Source: Balneolaceae bacterium UBA7797 (GTDB lineage Bacteria; Bacteroidota; Rhodothermia; Balneolales; Balneolaceae). Taken from it: DNA of 64,000 bases. Shown piece by piece: positions 6,986 through 16,163 of this stretch. A program made the translations under genes and the position numbers. Every line of letters begins with the position of its first letter. The first letter of the stretch is position 1. The DNA lies in the NCBI GenBank assembly GCA_002480645.1, contig DLCN01000007.1, positions 62,001 to 126,000 on the forward strand, read 5' to 3'. The notes under the pieces are model-generated. The model was not told where the DNA came from. It worked only from the letters and a program-made list of their open reading frames with translations, and did no database searches.

Positions 6986-9049
6986 ATGCGCACTAACATT
7001 CTCTTTTTATTTTTTGCCTTTTCAGTTCTTATCATCTCAAATTGTTCTAAATCAGCTGATAATGAACTTATTTATGCAGATGGCAGCGATGGAAACTGGT
7101 TGCTTCATGGGCTTAATTATTCTGAAAACCGATACAGTCCTCTTGCGCAAATAAATGAAGAAAATATTGATCAATTGGGCCTGGATTGGCAATTAGATCT
7201 GGGGATGAAGCGTGGGATCGAAGCCACTCCAATTATAAAAGATGGGGTCATGTATTTTACCGGACCCTGGAGTGTGGTATTTGCTGTAGACCTTAGATCT
7301 CATGAGATCATTTGGAAATATGATCCTGAAGTTCCAAAGTCATTTGGCGAAAAAGGATGCTGTGATGTAGTTAACCGTGGAGTTGCTTTGTACAACGGCC
7401 AACTCTATTTCGGAACGTTTGATGGGCGCCTGATAGCTTTGGAGGCTGAATCCGGCAAACTGCTCTGGGAAGTTCTTACCGTAGATCAAAGTAAACCGTA
7501 CACCATCACCGGAGCCCCTCGAGTGGTAAACGGAAAAGTTTTGATCGGCAATGGAGGTGCTGAATTAGGTGTTCGCGGTTATTTTACAGCCTATGATGCA
7601 TATACAGGAGATGAAATCTGGAGATTTTATACGGTTCCGGGGAATCCTGATGAACCATTTGAGAATGAAGCTATGGAAAAAGCCGCTGAGACCTGGACTG
7701 GCACCTGGTGGGAATATGGCGGTGGCGGCACGGTTTGGGATGCTATGGCATACGACCCTGAACTCAACCTGCTTTATGTGGGTACAGGAAACGGATCGCC
7801 CTGGAATTGGAAAAAAAGAAGCCCGGAAGGAGGAGACAATCTTTACCTTTCCTCTATTCTGGCATTAGATCCTGACACAGGAGAACTTAAATGGTACTAC
7901 CAAACCACTCCGGGCGATGCATGGGATTTCACAGCTACGCAACATATGATCCTCACCGAACTCGAAATTGATGACGAGCCTCGAAAAGTGATCATGCAGG
8001 CACCTAAGAATGGATTTTTCTATGTACTGGACAGAGAAACGGGAGAACTCATATCCGCTGAAAAATTTGTTTACGTTAACTGGGCGGATAGCATAGATCT
8101 TGAAACCGGCCGACCAGTTGAACGACCACATGTTCGCTATGTGGAGGCAAATTTTCAAATGGCACCGGATTACAATGGTGGTCATAACTGGCAGCCGATG
8201 GCCTATAACCCTGATCTCGGTTATGTATTTATCCCAGCCAGAGAAACCACTTCGATGTATGGACAGGATTCGCTTTGGAAATTTAATAAAGTTGGTTTCG
8301 GAACCGGAAATGGATGGAATCTTGCAACTGGAACCTTGTATGGAAAACCTACCATCACAGATGATAAAGCAACGATACAAGGTAAATTAATGGCCTGGGA
8401 TCCGGTTAAACAAGAAGCTGCCTGGGTTGTGGAACAGAATAATATCTGGAATGGTGGATTACTTACAACGGCTTCCGGCTTAGTATTTCAGGGTACTGCG
8501 GATGGTAAGATCACTGCTTATCGCGGATCCACAGGAGATCTGATTTGGGAGGCAGACCTTCAGACCGGGATCCTTTCTTCACCCGTAACTTATTTAGTAG
8601 ATGGTGTTCAATATCTGACGGTGATTACCGGATGGGGCGGTGGATATGGAATGAAAAATAAACATACGAATGCTGTATTACCCGGCACAGTGTATACTTT
8701 CCGAATTGGGGGATCAGCCGATCTTCCAAAAGTACAGCCAAAATATGAACGAGCTTTAATCTCCCCTAAATGGGATCTGGATCTCAGTAAAGTGTCCCAT
8801 GGCGAAACCACCTACTGGAAGTACTGCGGTACTTGTCATGTTGTTGCAGAAACCGGTGGCGGAGTGGCTCCTGATCTCGGGTACAGCCCAATGGTTGGCA
8901 CACCTGCTTTCACATCCGTTGTGCTGGATGGTGCTCTATTGATCAATGGCATGCCGAACTTCGGTGACCGGCTTAACAAGGACGATGCAGAAGCCATTCA
9001 ACATTACATCATCAACAAGGTAAGAACGATACAGACTGCAGGAAAATAG
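6986..9049 (+). CDS. PQQ-dependent quinohemoprotein alcohol dehydrogenase, lipoprotein form
   Basis: 687 residues. A lipobox ends at Cys20, so the enzyme is probably anchored in a periplasm-facing membrane. The eight-bladed PQQ propeller spans about 30-590, with the vicinal disulfide pair CC at 125-126, the metal-binding Glu in GAELGVRGY near 193 and the catalytic Asp in GDAWDF near 314. Two residues beyond that Asp is Thr, not the extra Asp seen in lanthanide-dependent XoxF types, so calcium use is more likely. A cytochrome c domain follows, with CGTCH at 614-618 and a Met ligand in NGMPNFGD near 656. It oxidises an alcohol or aldehyde and passes electrons through heme. No PQQ synthesis genes are in the window. 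Confidence 0.88.
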   Translation: MRTNILFLFFAFSVLIISNCSKSADNELIYADGSDGNWLLHGLNYSENRYSPLAQINEENIDQLGLDWQLDLGMKRGIEATPIIKDGVMYFTGPWSVVFAVDLRSHEIIWKYDPEVPKSFGEKGCCDVVNRGVALYNGQLYFGTFDGRLIALEAESGKLLWEVLTVDQSKPYTITGAPRVVNGKVLIGNGGAELGVRGYFTAYDAYTGDEIWRFYTVPGNPDEPFENEAMEKAAETWTGTWWEYGGGGTVWDAMAYDPELNLLYVGTGNGSPWNWKKRSPEGGDNLYLSSILALDPDTGELKWYYQTTPGDAWDFTATQHMILTELEIDDEPRKVIMQAPKNGFFYVLDRETGELISAEKFVYVNWADSIDLETGRPVERPHVRYVEANFQMAPDYNGGHNWQPMAYNPDLGYVFIPARETTSMYGQDSLWKFNKVGFGTGNGWNLATGTLYGKPTITDDKATIQGKLMAWDPVKQEAAWVVEQNNIWNGGLLTTASGLVFQGTADGKITAYRGSTGDLIWEADLQTGILSSPVTYLVDGVQYLTVITGWGGGYGMKNKHTNAVLPGTVYTFRIGGSADLPKVQPKYERALISPKWDLDLSKVSHGETTYWKYCGTCHVVAETGGGVAPDLGYSPMVGTPAFTSVVLDGALLINGMPNFGDRLNKDDAEAIQHYIINKVRTIQTAGK

Positions 9050-9161
9050 CTCCATTATGTCAGATAGGAGTTTCTAACTAATTTTCTACCCAAAGATTTA
9101 ATTCATTTTGAAACAAATGATTGAATACTTTATCTCTGTGTATAAAATTGAAAATTAGCTT

Positions 9162-10055
9162 ATGAAATATCTCTTACTGATAATCACTTCCCTCCTGATT
9201 TGTATGCCAGATCTTCAAGCACAGATCACAGGCGAGGTTAATTATGAACAAGCCGGAATTGCATTTACAATCCCCGATGGTTGGTTTGGTCAGGAAGCAG
9301 AAAATCTTATGGTCCTGGGTAACAACTCATTGCCCGGATTCATGATCATCACTTCCCATGCTTATTCGATGGACGAAATCAGAGACGAAATGAAAAAGGG
9401 GTATAGTGAAGGCAATGGAACACAGCTGCAATTAAGTTCCTCTTTAGAAAATATCACCAAAAATTTGATTGGTGGTGAATATACCGGCACGATCGAGGGT
9501 AATGCAGCTAAAGCCTATGTGATCGCCTCAGTCAATCCTCATGATGGAGCCGGATTGACAATAATGGCTGCAACTCTGAGTAACTTATACTCCTCTGAAT
9601 ATGAAACAGTAGCGAAAAAGCTCGCATCAACTATCAAATACACCAAAATTGACCGTAGTTCTGAACTTGAGGAATGGAAGACCTTTCTATCTGATGTTCG
9701 GCTTACTTATATGAATTCTTATTATTCGTCAGGGTATGTGGATGGTGATGCATCAGTAGGATACAGTTCAGAGACTAAAATTGATCTCTGCTCAGCAGGC
9801 TATTTCAATTTTAACAGTAATAGCAATCTCACGGTAAGTGGGGATGGAGTTTCCGGAATAGATGATGATGGTAGCCGGGGTGCAGGAAGCTGGAGCATTA
9901 AGATCGGTGCAAGTGGACAGCCCACGCTTACTTTGAACTTCAGAGATGGCTCCAGAAATGAATACCGGTTAGAGTATACTGATAGTAAGGTATATTTGAA
10001 CGGAACCAGATATTTCAGAACAACTGAAGGGGAATATGCCCCGAACTGCCACTGA
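9162..10055 (+). CDS. Secreted protein of unknown function
   Basis: 297 residues with a Sec signal peptide (about 1-20, ending LQAQ). The first half (30-165) has the look of a domain related to protein-damage or stress-secreted proteins (AGIAFTIPDGWFG, then a helix with EIRDEMKKG). The C-terminal 100 residues are Gly/Ser/Asn-rich beta structure (GSWSIKIG, LTLNFRDGSRNEYRLEY) with two cysteines that could form a disulfide. I recognise no family with confidence. It stands between the PQQ dehydrogenase and the tandem oxidoreductases, all in the same direction but separated by 110-170 bases. Confidence 0.6.
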   Translation: MKYLLLIITSLLICMPDLQAQITGEVNYEQAGIAFTIPDGWFGQEAENLMVLGNNSLPGFMIITSHAYSMDEIRDEMKKGYSEGNGTQLQLSSSLENITKNLIGGEYTGTIEGNAAKAYVIASVNPHDGAGLTIMAATLSNLYSSEYETVAKKLASTIKYTKIDRSSELEEWKTFLSDVRLTYMNSYYSSGYVDGDASVGYSSETKIDLCSAGYFNFNSNSNLTVSGDGVSGIDDDGSRGAGSWSIKIGASGQPTLTLNFRDGSRNEYRLEYTDSKVYLNGTRYFRTTEGEYAPNCH

Positions 10056-10226
10056 TAAATAATTAAGTACTAAGCCTGATAGATTTTGACAAACCACAAG
10101 ATTTTGTAAAAAAGAACTCGACTTTATTTAGAAAATATTGATATAATTATCGTTACTAGTTGATTTGACAAGTACGTTGGGTATCTGGAATTAACAGATA
10201 CATAATTCTTAACAATTCGGGATGGT

Positions 10227-11198
10227 ATGAAAGCTGCTGTGGTATCCGGTTACGGAGGGCCTGAGGTAATTCAATTCAAAGAGGTAGAAAAACCGATTCC
10301 CAAAGCCAATGAATTACTCGTTGAAGTAAAAGCAACCACCGTTACCGTGGCTGATACCCGTATCAGAGCATTCGATCTGCCTTCCGGAACAAGATTTATC
10401 GGACGTTTTGCACTGGGAATCACGAAGCCCCGACGCAAGATCCTGGGTGCTGAATTTGCCGGCATGGTTTCTTCGGTTGGTACTGATGTATCAAAATTCA
10501 AACCCGGAGACCGGGTCGTTGCCTCTTCCCTTCCAAAATTTGGTGGTTATGCCGAATATGCTTGCATCCCTGAAAGGTCCATGATCTGCAAAATACCGGA
10601 AGGAGTTGATTATAAAACTGCAGTGACTTTACCAATTGGTGCAAGAACAGCTCTTTACTATTTACTTAAAGCTGATATTGAACCGGATAAACGCATTCTG
10701 ATCTATGGTGCGTCCGGCAGCGTTGGCACATTTACTGTTCAACTGGCACGCAGATTTGGAGCTGATATTACAGCAGTTTGCAGTTCGGCAAATACAAAGC
10801 TGGTACAATCTCTGGGTGCAACCAAAGTACTAGACTATCGGTCGCCAAATTTTGAAAGACAACTCAACTGTTATGATATCATTTTTGTAGCAGTAGATAA
10901 ACTGCCAACTCAAATAGCGATCAACCACCTTGCAGATAATGGGATCTATCTGAATATCACCGATCCTTTTAAAAAAATATCCATGATCCGGGAGTCGATT
11001 CGTACCAAGAAAAGGTTTATAATGGCTGAAAACCTGAAAGATACTTCGCAAGATCTTGCTGACCTACTGGATTTGGTTAGAGAAAAGAGTTTGCAGCCTG
11101 TTATTGATCGGGTTTATGCCTTTGAGGAATTACCTGAAGCACACCGATATGTTGACTCCGGTCGGAAAAAAGGAAATGTGGTTATTAGTTTGGGATAA
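10227..11198 (+). CDS. Zinc-independent MDR oxidoreductase (quinone reductase-like), first of a tandem pair
   Basis: 323 residues of the medium-chain dehydrogenase/reductase superfamily. The GroES-like half ends near 120; the Rossmann half has ILIYGASGSVGTFTVQLARRFGA for NAD(P)H binding. The four-cysteine structural zinc lobe of alcohol dehydrogenases is absent, placing it in the quinone oxidoreductase/enoyl reductase branch, with substrate unknown. It is followed after 62 bases by a second gene of the same family, and both open with MKA(A)xxxxYGGPxV, so a tandem duplication is likely. Confidence 0.85.
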   Translation: MKAAVVSGYGGPEVIQFKEVEKPIPKANELLVEVKATTVTVADTRIRAFDLPSGTRFIGRFALGITKPRRKILGAEFAGMVSSVGTDVSKFKPGDRVVASSLPKFGGYAEYACIPERSMICKIPEGVDYKTAVTLPIGARTALYYLLKADIEPDKRILIYGASGSVGTFTVQLARRFGADITAVCSSANTKLVQSLGATKVLDYRSPNFERQLNCYDIIFVAVDKLPTQIAINHLADNGIYLNITDPFKKISMIRESIRTKKRFIMAENLKDTSQDLADLLDLVREKSLQPVIDRVYAFEELPEAHRYVDSGRKKGNVVISLG

Positions 11199-11260
11199 CA
11201 CAGGAAACATATTGAATTTGGGTTCGTAATTCCCTGCCAACATACAATTAGGGTACAACA

Positions 11261-12220
11261 ATGAAAGCAGCAATTCGATCTAAATATGGCGGGCCCGATG
11301 TGCTCAGCATCGCACAATTACCAATTCCGGTTCCCGGTAAGAACGAGGTTTTGATCAAGGTTAAGGTGGCTACCGTAAATCGAACAGATTGCGCTATTCT
11401 TACTGCCAAACCTTTTATTATGAGGTTATTTACCGGGTTGTTAAAACCTAAATTACCTAGCACAGGAACAGATTTTGCCGGTATAATAGAAGCTGTCGGA
11501 AAAGGAGTTTCCAATTTTGCAACCGGTGACCGTGTATGGGGCTTTCATGATAACGGCCTGGGATCACATTCCGAATACATGGTGTTGAATGTACGTAAAC
11601 CAATTGTAAAGATGCCCGAAGGTGTATCATTCATTGATGCCGCTGCCAGTGCCGAAGGCTCCCATTATGCACTCAATTTTTTAAATAAAGTATCTATACA
11701 TTCTGATCACCGTGTTTTAGTAAATGGAGCAACGGGTGCCATTGGTTCAGCCATGGTACAATTACTAAAGAAGGACGGAGTCTACGTTACCGCAACTGCC
11801 GACACCGATTCGATTGATAAGATAAAGAGAATTGGAGCCGACCGGGTAATAGATTATTTAAAAGAAGATTTTACGCGTGACCATCAGGAATACGATTTCA
11901 TTCTGGATACGGTAGGAAAAAGTACTTTCGAAAAGTGCCGGCCAATTATGAATAAGAAAGCTGTATATATAAGTTCGGAGTTAGGACCAAACATGCAAAA
12001 CCCGATATTGGCCCTCACTACAAAAAACAAAGATCACAGAGTGGTTTTTCCGGTACCCACCGATATTCCTCATAGTATGAGCACCATGAACACCCTACTC
12101 GAAGCAGGTAAATTTCATCCTTTGATCGACCGAAGATATCGATTGGATGATATCAAAGAAGCTTTTAACTATGTTGAAAGTGGCGAAAAGAAAGGCAATG
12201 TGATCATAGTGATGGATTGA
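11261..12220 (+). CDS. Zinc-independent MDR oxidoreductase, second of a tandem pair
   Basis: 319 residues, with the same architecture as the neighbour at 10227-11198. The nucleotide site reads VLVNGATGAIGSAMVQLLKKDG. No structural zinc cysteines are seen. Sequences have diverged well beyond the opening motif, so the two probably differ in substrate. Conserved C-terminal motif YVESGEKKGNV(I/V)I matches the neighbour's YVDSGRKKGNVVI. The gene converges on the hexosamine kinase gene at 12240, 19 bases away. Confidence 0.85.
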   Translation: MKAAIRSKYGGPDVLSIAQLPIPVPGKNEVLIKVKVATVNRTDCAILTAKPFIMRLFTGLLKPKLPSTGTDFAGIIEAVGKGVSNFATGDRVWGFHDNGLGSHSEYMVLNVRKPIVKMPEGVSFIDAAASAEGSHYALNFLNKVSIHSDHRVLVNGATGAIGSAMVQLLKKDGVYVTATADTDSIDKIKRIGADRVIDYLKEDFTRDHQEYDFILDTVGKSTFEKCRPIMNKKAVYISSELGPNMQNPILALTTKNKDHRVVFPVPTDIPHSMSTMNTLLEAGKFHPLIDRRYRLDDIKEAFNYVESGEKKGNVIIVMD

Positions 12221-12239
12221 TATTGAGCATGTCAATGAT

Positions 12240-13274
12240 TCAGGATATCCCTTCAAACAATGCGGATACATAAAGCTGATTTTTTGCACGGCCCAAATTA
12301 TGCTCAGCATAATGTGTTTTATAATAGATGTCGCCCTTCAGAAAATCCGTTAAAAACCGAACAGCCATTATAAACGCCATGTAACCCCCTGACTTCGGAA
12401 TTAGTTGTTTCTCTTCTGATGTGAGCAGACCATCACTACCATCTATAAAACCATCAATATAAGATTGGTAGAAATGCTCATTCACTACCACTAATGAAAG
12501 ATCTGATTCATTTTCATTAGCGGAAATGACCGCTGATCGTAGTCCGTCTCCGATATCAAAAAAAGTATAGCCCGGCATTACGGTATCCAGATCAATAACA
12601 CAGGATTTTTTGGAATGCTCAGATAGCAACACATTATTAAACTTTGTGTCGTTGTGCGTAACCCGGACCGGAATGTTACCAGTCACTGCGGATTGAAACA
12701 TCTTGATCCATGTTGCTTTCTTTTTCTGGATGGATATAATTTCATCAAAAGCCCATTCTTTTCTTTCCTTGCTTGTCGTCTCCAGCGCCTCTTCAAATTG
12801 TCGAATACGGGTAACCATGTTGTGGAAATCAGGAATAACGGTATAGAGTTTTTCAATTGGAAAACTCTCCAGTGCTTTCAAAAAACTTCCATTGGCAAAG
12901 CCTCCCTCCCAGACCTGTTGCTCATTTTCTGCCCGATCGAAAGATTTTGCTCCTTCCACAAACCTATACATTCTCCAGAACCCGGATTCTGTTTTTACAA
13001 AAAAAGCTCCGGATTCAGTTTCAATCAATTCGGGAACAAGGTGAGCATATCTTTTCTGATGCTTAATATGACTGATCACCCCGGACATATTTTCCATCAA
13101 TTTTTCTGGTTCCGGAAAAACATGTGTATTGATACGCTGAAGCACATAATCCGGAGAGCCCGGCACTTCATTCCTGATCCTGAAAGTATCGTTGATGTGG
13201 CCGTTACCAAACGGGTGAGCTTCAGAAAATCTTCCGCTCACCCTGAATAGCTTACTTATTTCTAAGGGATTCAC
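12240..13274 (-). CDS. N-acetylhexosamine 1-kinase-like phosphotransferase
   Basis: 344 residues of the aminoglycoside phosphotransferase fold. It has the N-acetylhexosamine kinase (NahK) signatures: GNGHINDTF near 23-31, VTHNDTKFNNVL with the catalytic Asp near 209, and IDLDTVMPGYTFFDIGD near 227-243 for metal and phosphate. NahK-type enzymes phosphorylate GlcNAc or GalNAc at C1. Older databases call this group mucin desulfatase, which is misleading. Start is the GTG at 13272-13274; the nearest ATG is out of frame. It follows the nucleotidyltransferase by six bases, so kinase and activating enzyme are made together. Confidence 0.83.
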   Translation of the reverse strand: MNPLEISKLFRVSGRFSEAHPFGNGHINDTFRIRNEVPGSPDYVLQRINTHVFPEPEKLMENMSGVISHIKHQKRYAHLVPELIETESGAFFVKTESGFWRMYRFVEGAKSFDRAENEQQVWEGGFANGSFLKALESFPIEKLYTVIPDFHNMVTRIRQFEEALETTSKERKEWAFDEIISIQKKKATWIKMFQSAVTGNIPVRVTHNDTKFNNVLLSEHSKKSCVIDLDTVMPGYTFFDIGDGLRSAVISANENESDLSLVVVNEHFYQSYIDGFIDGSDGLLTSEEKQLIPKSGGYMAFIMAVRFLTDFLKGDIYYKTHYAEHNLGRAKNQLYVSALFEGIS

Positions 13275-13280
13275 CCTGCA

Positions 13281-14177
13281 TCAGGCCCAAAGATTATCGG
13301 GATATTCGCCCGCATCGATGAGCTCATTCAGTTTCTCAACTACAAAAGGTTTATCTTCCTGATAGGTTACACCAAACCAACTTGAAGTAGTAGTTGGAAC
13401 CGGAATATTCACTCCCTTCGCCATCATTTCTTCGAAGATCTCAGGGGTTAGATATTCCGATTTAGGCAGATGTGATTTTTCATTAAAGAACTCGACAAAT
13501 CCTTCTTCCATCAACTGATAAACAGGCGTGGTATAGCCCATCAGATTCATAGAAACAGGTTCCTCACCGGTTAATTCAATTTTCTCTTCGCCATCCTCAT
13601 AAAAGATCTTCCCATCTTCTTTATAAATCCCGATGCATTCTTTGATGCCGGTCAGATAGCCATTCTCGGTTTCACAAACACCACGGTTCACTGAACCATG
13701 ATCTGATAAGGTGTTTGATAATTCATACCCGACGATACAGCCGCCAATTTTTGAATTATCCAGTTTATTCAATGCATCAACCATGGTTTTCATACCATCA
13801 AAGCCATAGAAATCATCGGCGTTAGCCATAGAGAATGGCACATCAACTTCGTCTTTTGAAACCCAAAGTGCGTGACCCGTTCCCCAGGGTTTTTCTCTTC
13901 CTTCCGGAACGGTCAATCCATCGGGCAGAACATCCAATTCCTGATATACAAAAGCTAAATCAATACGATCTCCCACTTTCTCTTTGATCTCCGGTTCAAA
14001 CGTATCTTTCATAGAGCGTTTGATCACAAATACTACTTTGCCAAATCCGGCTCTTATCGCATCATAGATGGTATATTCCATGATGGTTTCTCCTGATGGA
14101 CCAAAAGCGTCTGTTTGTTTATTTCCCCCATAACGGCTTCCCATTCCTGCCGCTAGTATTACTAATGTTGGTTTCAT
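13281..14177 (-). CDS. Sugar-1-phosphate nucleotidyltransferase
   Basis: 298 residues of the NTP_transferase fold. The opening LVILAAGMGSRYGGNKQ is the nucleotide-binding loop; MANADDFYG holds the metal-binding aspartates near 118-124. Members join a sugar 1-phosphate to UTP or another NTP. Its partner is a HexNAc 1-kinase six bases downstream, which suggests the product is a UDP-HexNAc. This pairing of kinase and nucleotidyltransferase is common in Bacteroidota. The start is 22 bases after the symporter stop, so it is the middle gene of a three-gene transcript. Confidence 0.82.
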   Translation of the reverse strand: MKPTLVILAAGMGSRYGGNKQTDAFGPSGETIMEYTIYDAIRAGFGKVVFVIKRSMKDTFEPEIKEKVGDRIDLAFVYQELDVLPDGLTVPEGREKPWGTGHALWVSKDEVDVPFSMANADDFYGFDGMKTMVDALNKLDNSKIGGCIVGYELSNTLSDHGSVNRGVCETENGYLTGIKECIGIYKEDGKIFYEDGEEKIELTGEEPVSMNLMGYTTPVYQLMEEGFVEFFNEKSHLPKSEYLTPEIFEEMMAKGVNIPVPTTTSSWFGVTYQEDKPFVVEKLNELIDAGEYPDNLWA

Positions 14178-14199
14178 TCTTCTAGTTGTCTTTTTTTAT

Positions 14200-16002
14200 T
14201 TATCTGATTTGAAGTTTCGACCAGGTTCTGAACAGTAAAAATACAGATGCTGCTACCACAACAGCTAATAAAATTCCTGTTAAGATATTTCCATAGACGA
14301 AACTGCCGATCGAAAATAGCGCGCTGTATATACCGATCGATCCTAATAACACACTTAATAAACTCTGAGGCAGATCCCACTCACTTTGTTCCGCACTGAG
14401 ATCCATTCCCTCTTTTTCCAGCTCTTCCGTAACCATTTTCCAACCCGGTCCGCCGGGAGTAACTTTCAGGTAAAACTGTTTTAGTACCTCCATCGATTCC
14501 GGTCGGGTTAGGAACGTAGTAACTATCCAGACCACCGTTGTAAAGGCAACAGCTAACAATAGCTTCATGGATGAACCATCAAGCAACTCATTAGCCAATG
14601 ATTCTCCCGGAACCGCAAGAACTAAAATAAAGGCCACTATAGTTGCTGAGATCATGGCGATGATCTCCGTCCATGCATTGATCCTCCACCAAAACCAGCG
14701 TAACAGGTAAATTGCTCCGGATCCTGCACCTGATAACAGTAATATTTCAAAGGCCTGACTTGCATTCTCCAATAGAAAAAGGGCCAGAAGTGCTGAGATC
14801 ACCATAAGTAATACCGTAGAAACCTGACCAACTATTACCAATTCTCGTTCTGATGCTCCCTTTCGTACAAACCGATTGTAGAAATCGTGCACCATATAAG
14901 AAGCCCCCCAATTTAAATGCGTACTCAATGTAGACATCACTGCCGCTATCAACGAAGCCACAACCATTCCCAGCCATCCTGCTCCCAGTTTCGTTAACAT
15001 GACCGGATAAGCAATATCGTGCCCCAGGTATTTATCGGATATTCCGGGAAATTCTGCACGGATAGATTCCAGATCAGGATATAGTACAATGGATGCTAAA
15101 GCCACAATGATCCAGGGCCAGGGTCGCAATGCATAATGGGCAAAATTAAATAACAATGTAGCTCCGATCGCATTTTTCTCATCCTTAGCCGCTAACATTC
15201 TTTGGGCAATGTAGCCCCCGCCTCCTGGTTCCGAACCCGGATACCATACCGCCCACCATTGAAATGCAATCGGAATTATAAACATGGTTATGAGTATCGA
15301 AGGATTGGACACATCAGGAAAAATACTGAGTTTCCCTTCCAGTGCCGGATGTGCGATCAAGGCTGATAAACTTCCGATCCCGGGTTGATTCACTGCCACA
15401 TAAGCCGCATAAAATGCTCCCACCATGGCAATTCCGAATTGAAAGAAATCGGTCCAGATAACCCCTCGAATTCCTCCTAAAGCCGAATAAATAACTACTA
15501 CTACAGAAACGATCAGAACCGTTGTTACTTCAGGTAAATTGAACATGATGGTTCCGATCTTGATCGCAGCAAGAGTTACGGTTCCCATGATCAGACTGTT
15601 GAAAAAAATACCCAGATACAGCGCTCTGAACCCTCTTAAAAACGAAGCCGGTTTACCTCCATAACGTAATTCGTAGAAGCCCAGATCGGTATCTACGGCA
15701 GATCGTCTCCATAATTTTGCATAAATAAATACCGTGATCATACCGGTGATCAGAAACGCCCACCATGCCCAGTTCTTTGAGACACCACCCTCACGAACAA
15801 ATCCGGTTACCAGATTTGGTGTATCCGCCGAAAATGTAGTGGCAACCATAGAGATACCCAGTAACCACCAGGGCATTGAACGACCGGCAAGAAAAAATTC
15901 TGATGCACTCTTCCCCGCTTTTCTTGACGTGATCCAGCCGATCACTAACACGATCAGGAAAAAAAGTCCTAAGATCACCCAGTCAAGATTTGATAAGAGC
16001 AT
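14200..16002 (-). CDS. Sodium:solute symporter (SSS family)
   Basis: 600 residues with 13 to 15 membrane helices; helix 1 starts at about 7 and the last helix pair lies at 555-595 after a 50-residue cytoplasmic stretch. SSS marks include FFLAGRSMPWWLLGISMVATTFSADTP near 36-62, the first unwound helix that binds Na+ and substrate. Substrate by context is probably GalNAc or GlcNAc, since the genes downstream encode a HexNAc kinase and a nucleotidyltransferase, but this is an inference. It is the first gene of that transcript, divergent from the GH109 glycosidase gene 160 bases away. Confidence 0.88.
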   Translation of the reverse strand: MLLSNLDWVILGLFFLIVLVIGWITSRKAGKSASEFFLAGRSMPWWLLGISMVATTFSADTPNLVTGFVREGGVSKNWAWWAFLITGMITVFIYAKLWRRSAVDTDLGFYELRYGGKPASFLRGFRALYLGIFFNSLIMGTVTLAAIKIGTIMFNLPEVTTVLIVSVVVVIYSALGGIRGVIWTDFFQFGIAMVGAFYAAYVAVNQPGIGSLSALIAHPALEGKLSIFPDVSNPSILITMFIIPIAFQWWAVWYPGSEPGGGGYIAQRMLAAKDEKNAIGATLLFNFAHYALRPWPWIIVALASIVLYPDLESIRAEFPGISDKYLGHDIAYPVMLTKLGAGWLGMVVASLIAAVMSTLSTHLNWGASYMVHDFYNRFVRKGASERELVIVGQVSTVLLMVISALLALFLLENASQAFEILLLSGAGSGAIYLLRWFWWRINAWTEIIAMISATIVAFILVLAVPGESLANELLDGSSMKLLLAVAFTTVVWIVTTFLTRPESMEVLKQFYLKVTPGGPGWKMVTEELEKEGMDLSAEQSEWDLPQSLLSVLLGSIGIYSALFSIGSFVYGNILTGILLAVVVAASVFLLFRTWSKLQIR

Positions 16003-16163
16003 TCAGTATTTAATTTAGATTTGTACCACAGTTTTTTAATGGCCTGAATATCCGATTCCTGAGTGTGAATCCCAACCATAATCTAACTTCCCTAAAAAGT
16101 TGCTTTCATATCTTTTTTGTTTTCCTCACATTATCTGCCATCATCAAACAGCCACCCACACTT

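Noticed and set aside
7865..8380. A 171-residue minus-strand frame inside the PQQ dehydrogenase
   Set aside because: The whole region is required by the PQQ propeller on the plus strand; the antisense frame has no motif.
12654..13250. A 198-residue open frame opposite the hexosamine kinase gene
   Set aside because: The kinase has all its catalytic motifs on the minus strand; the antisense frame is Cys/Phe-rich with no recognisable fold.
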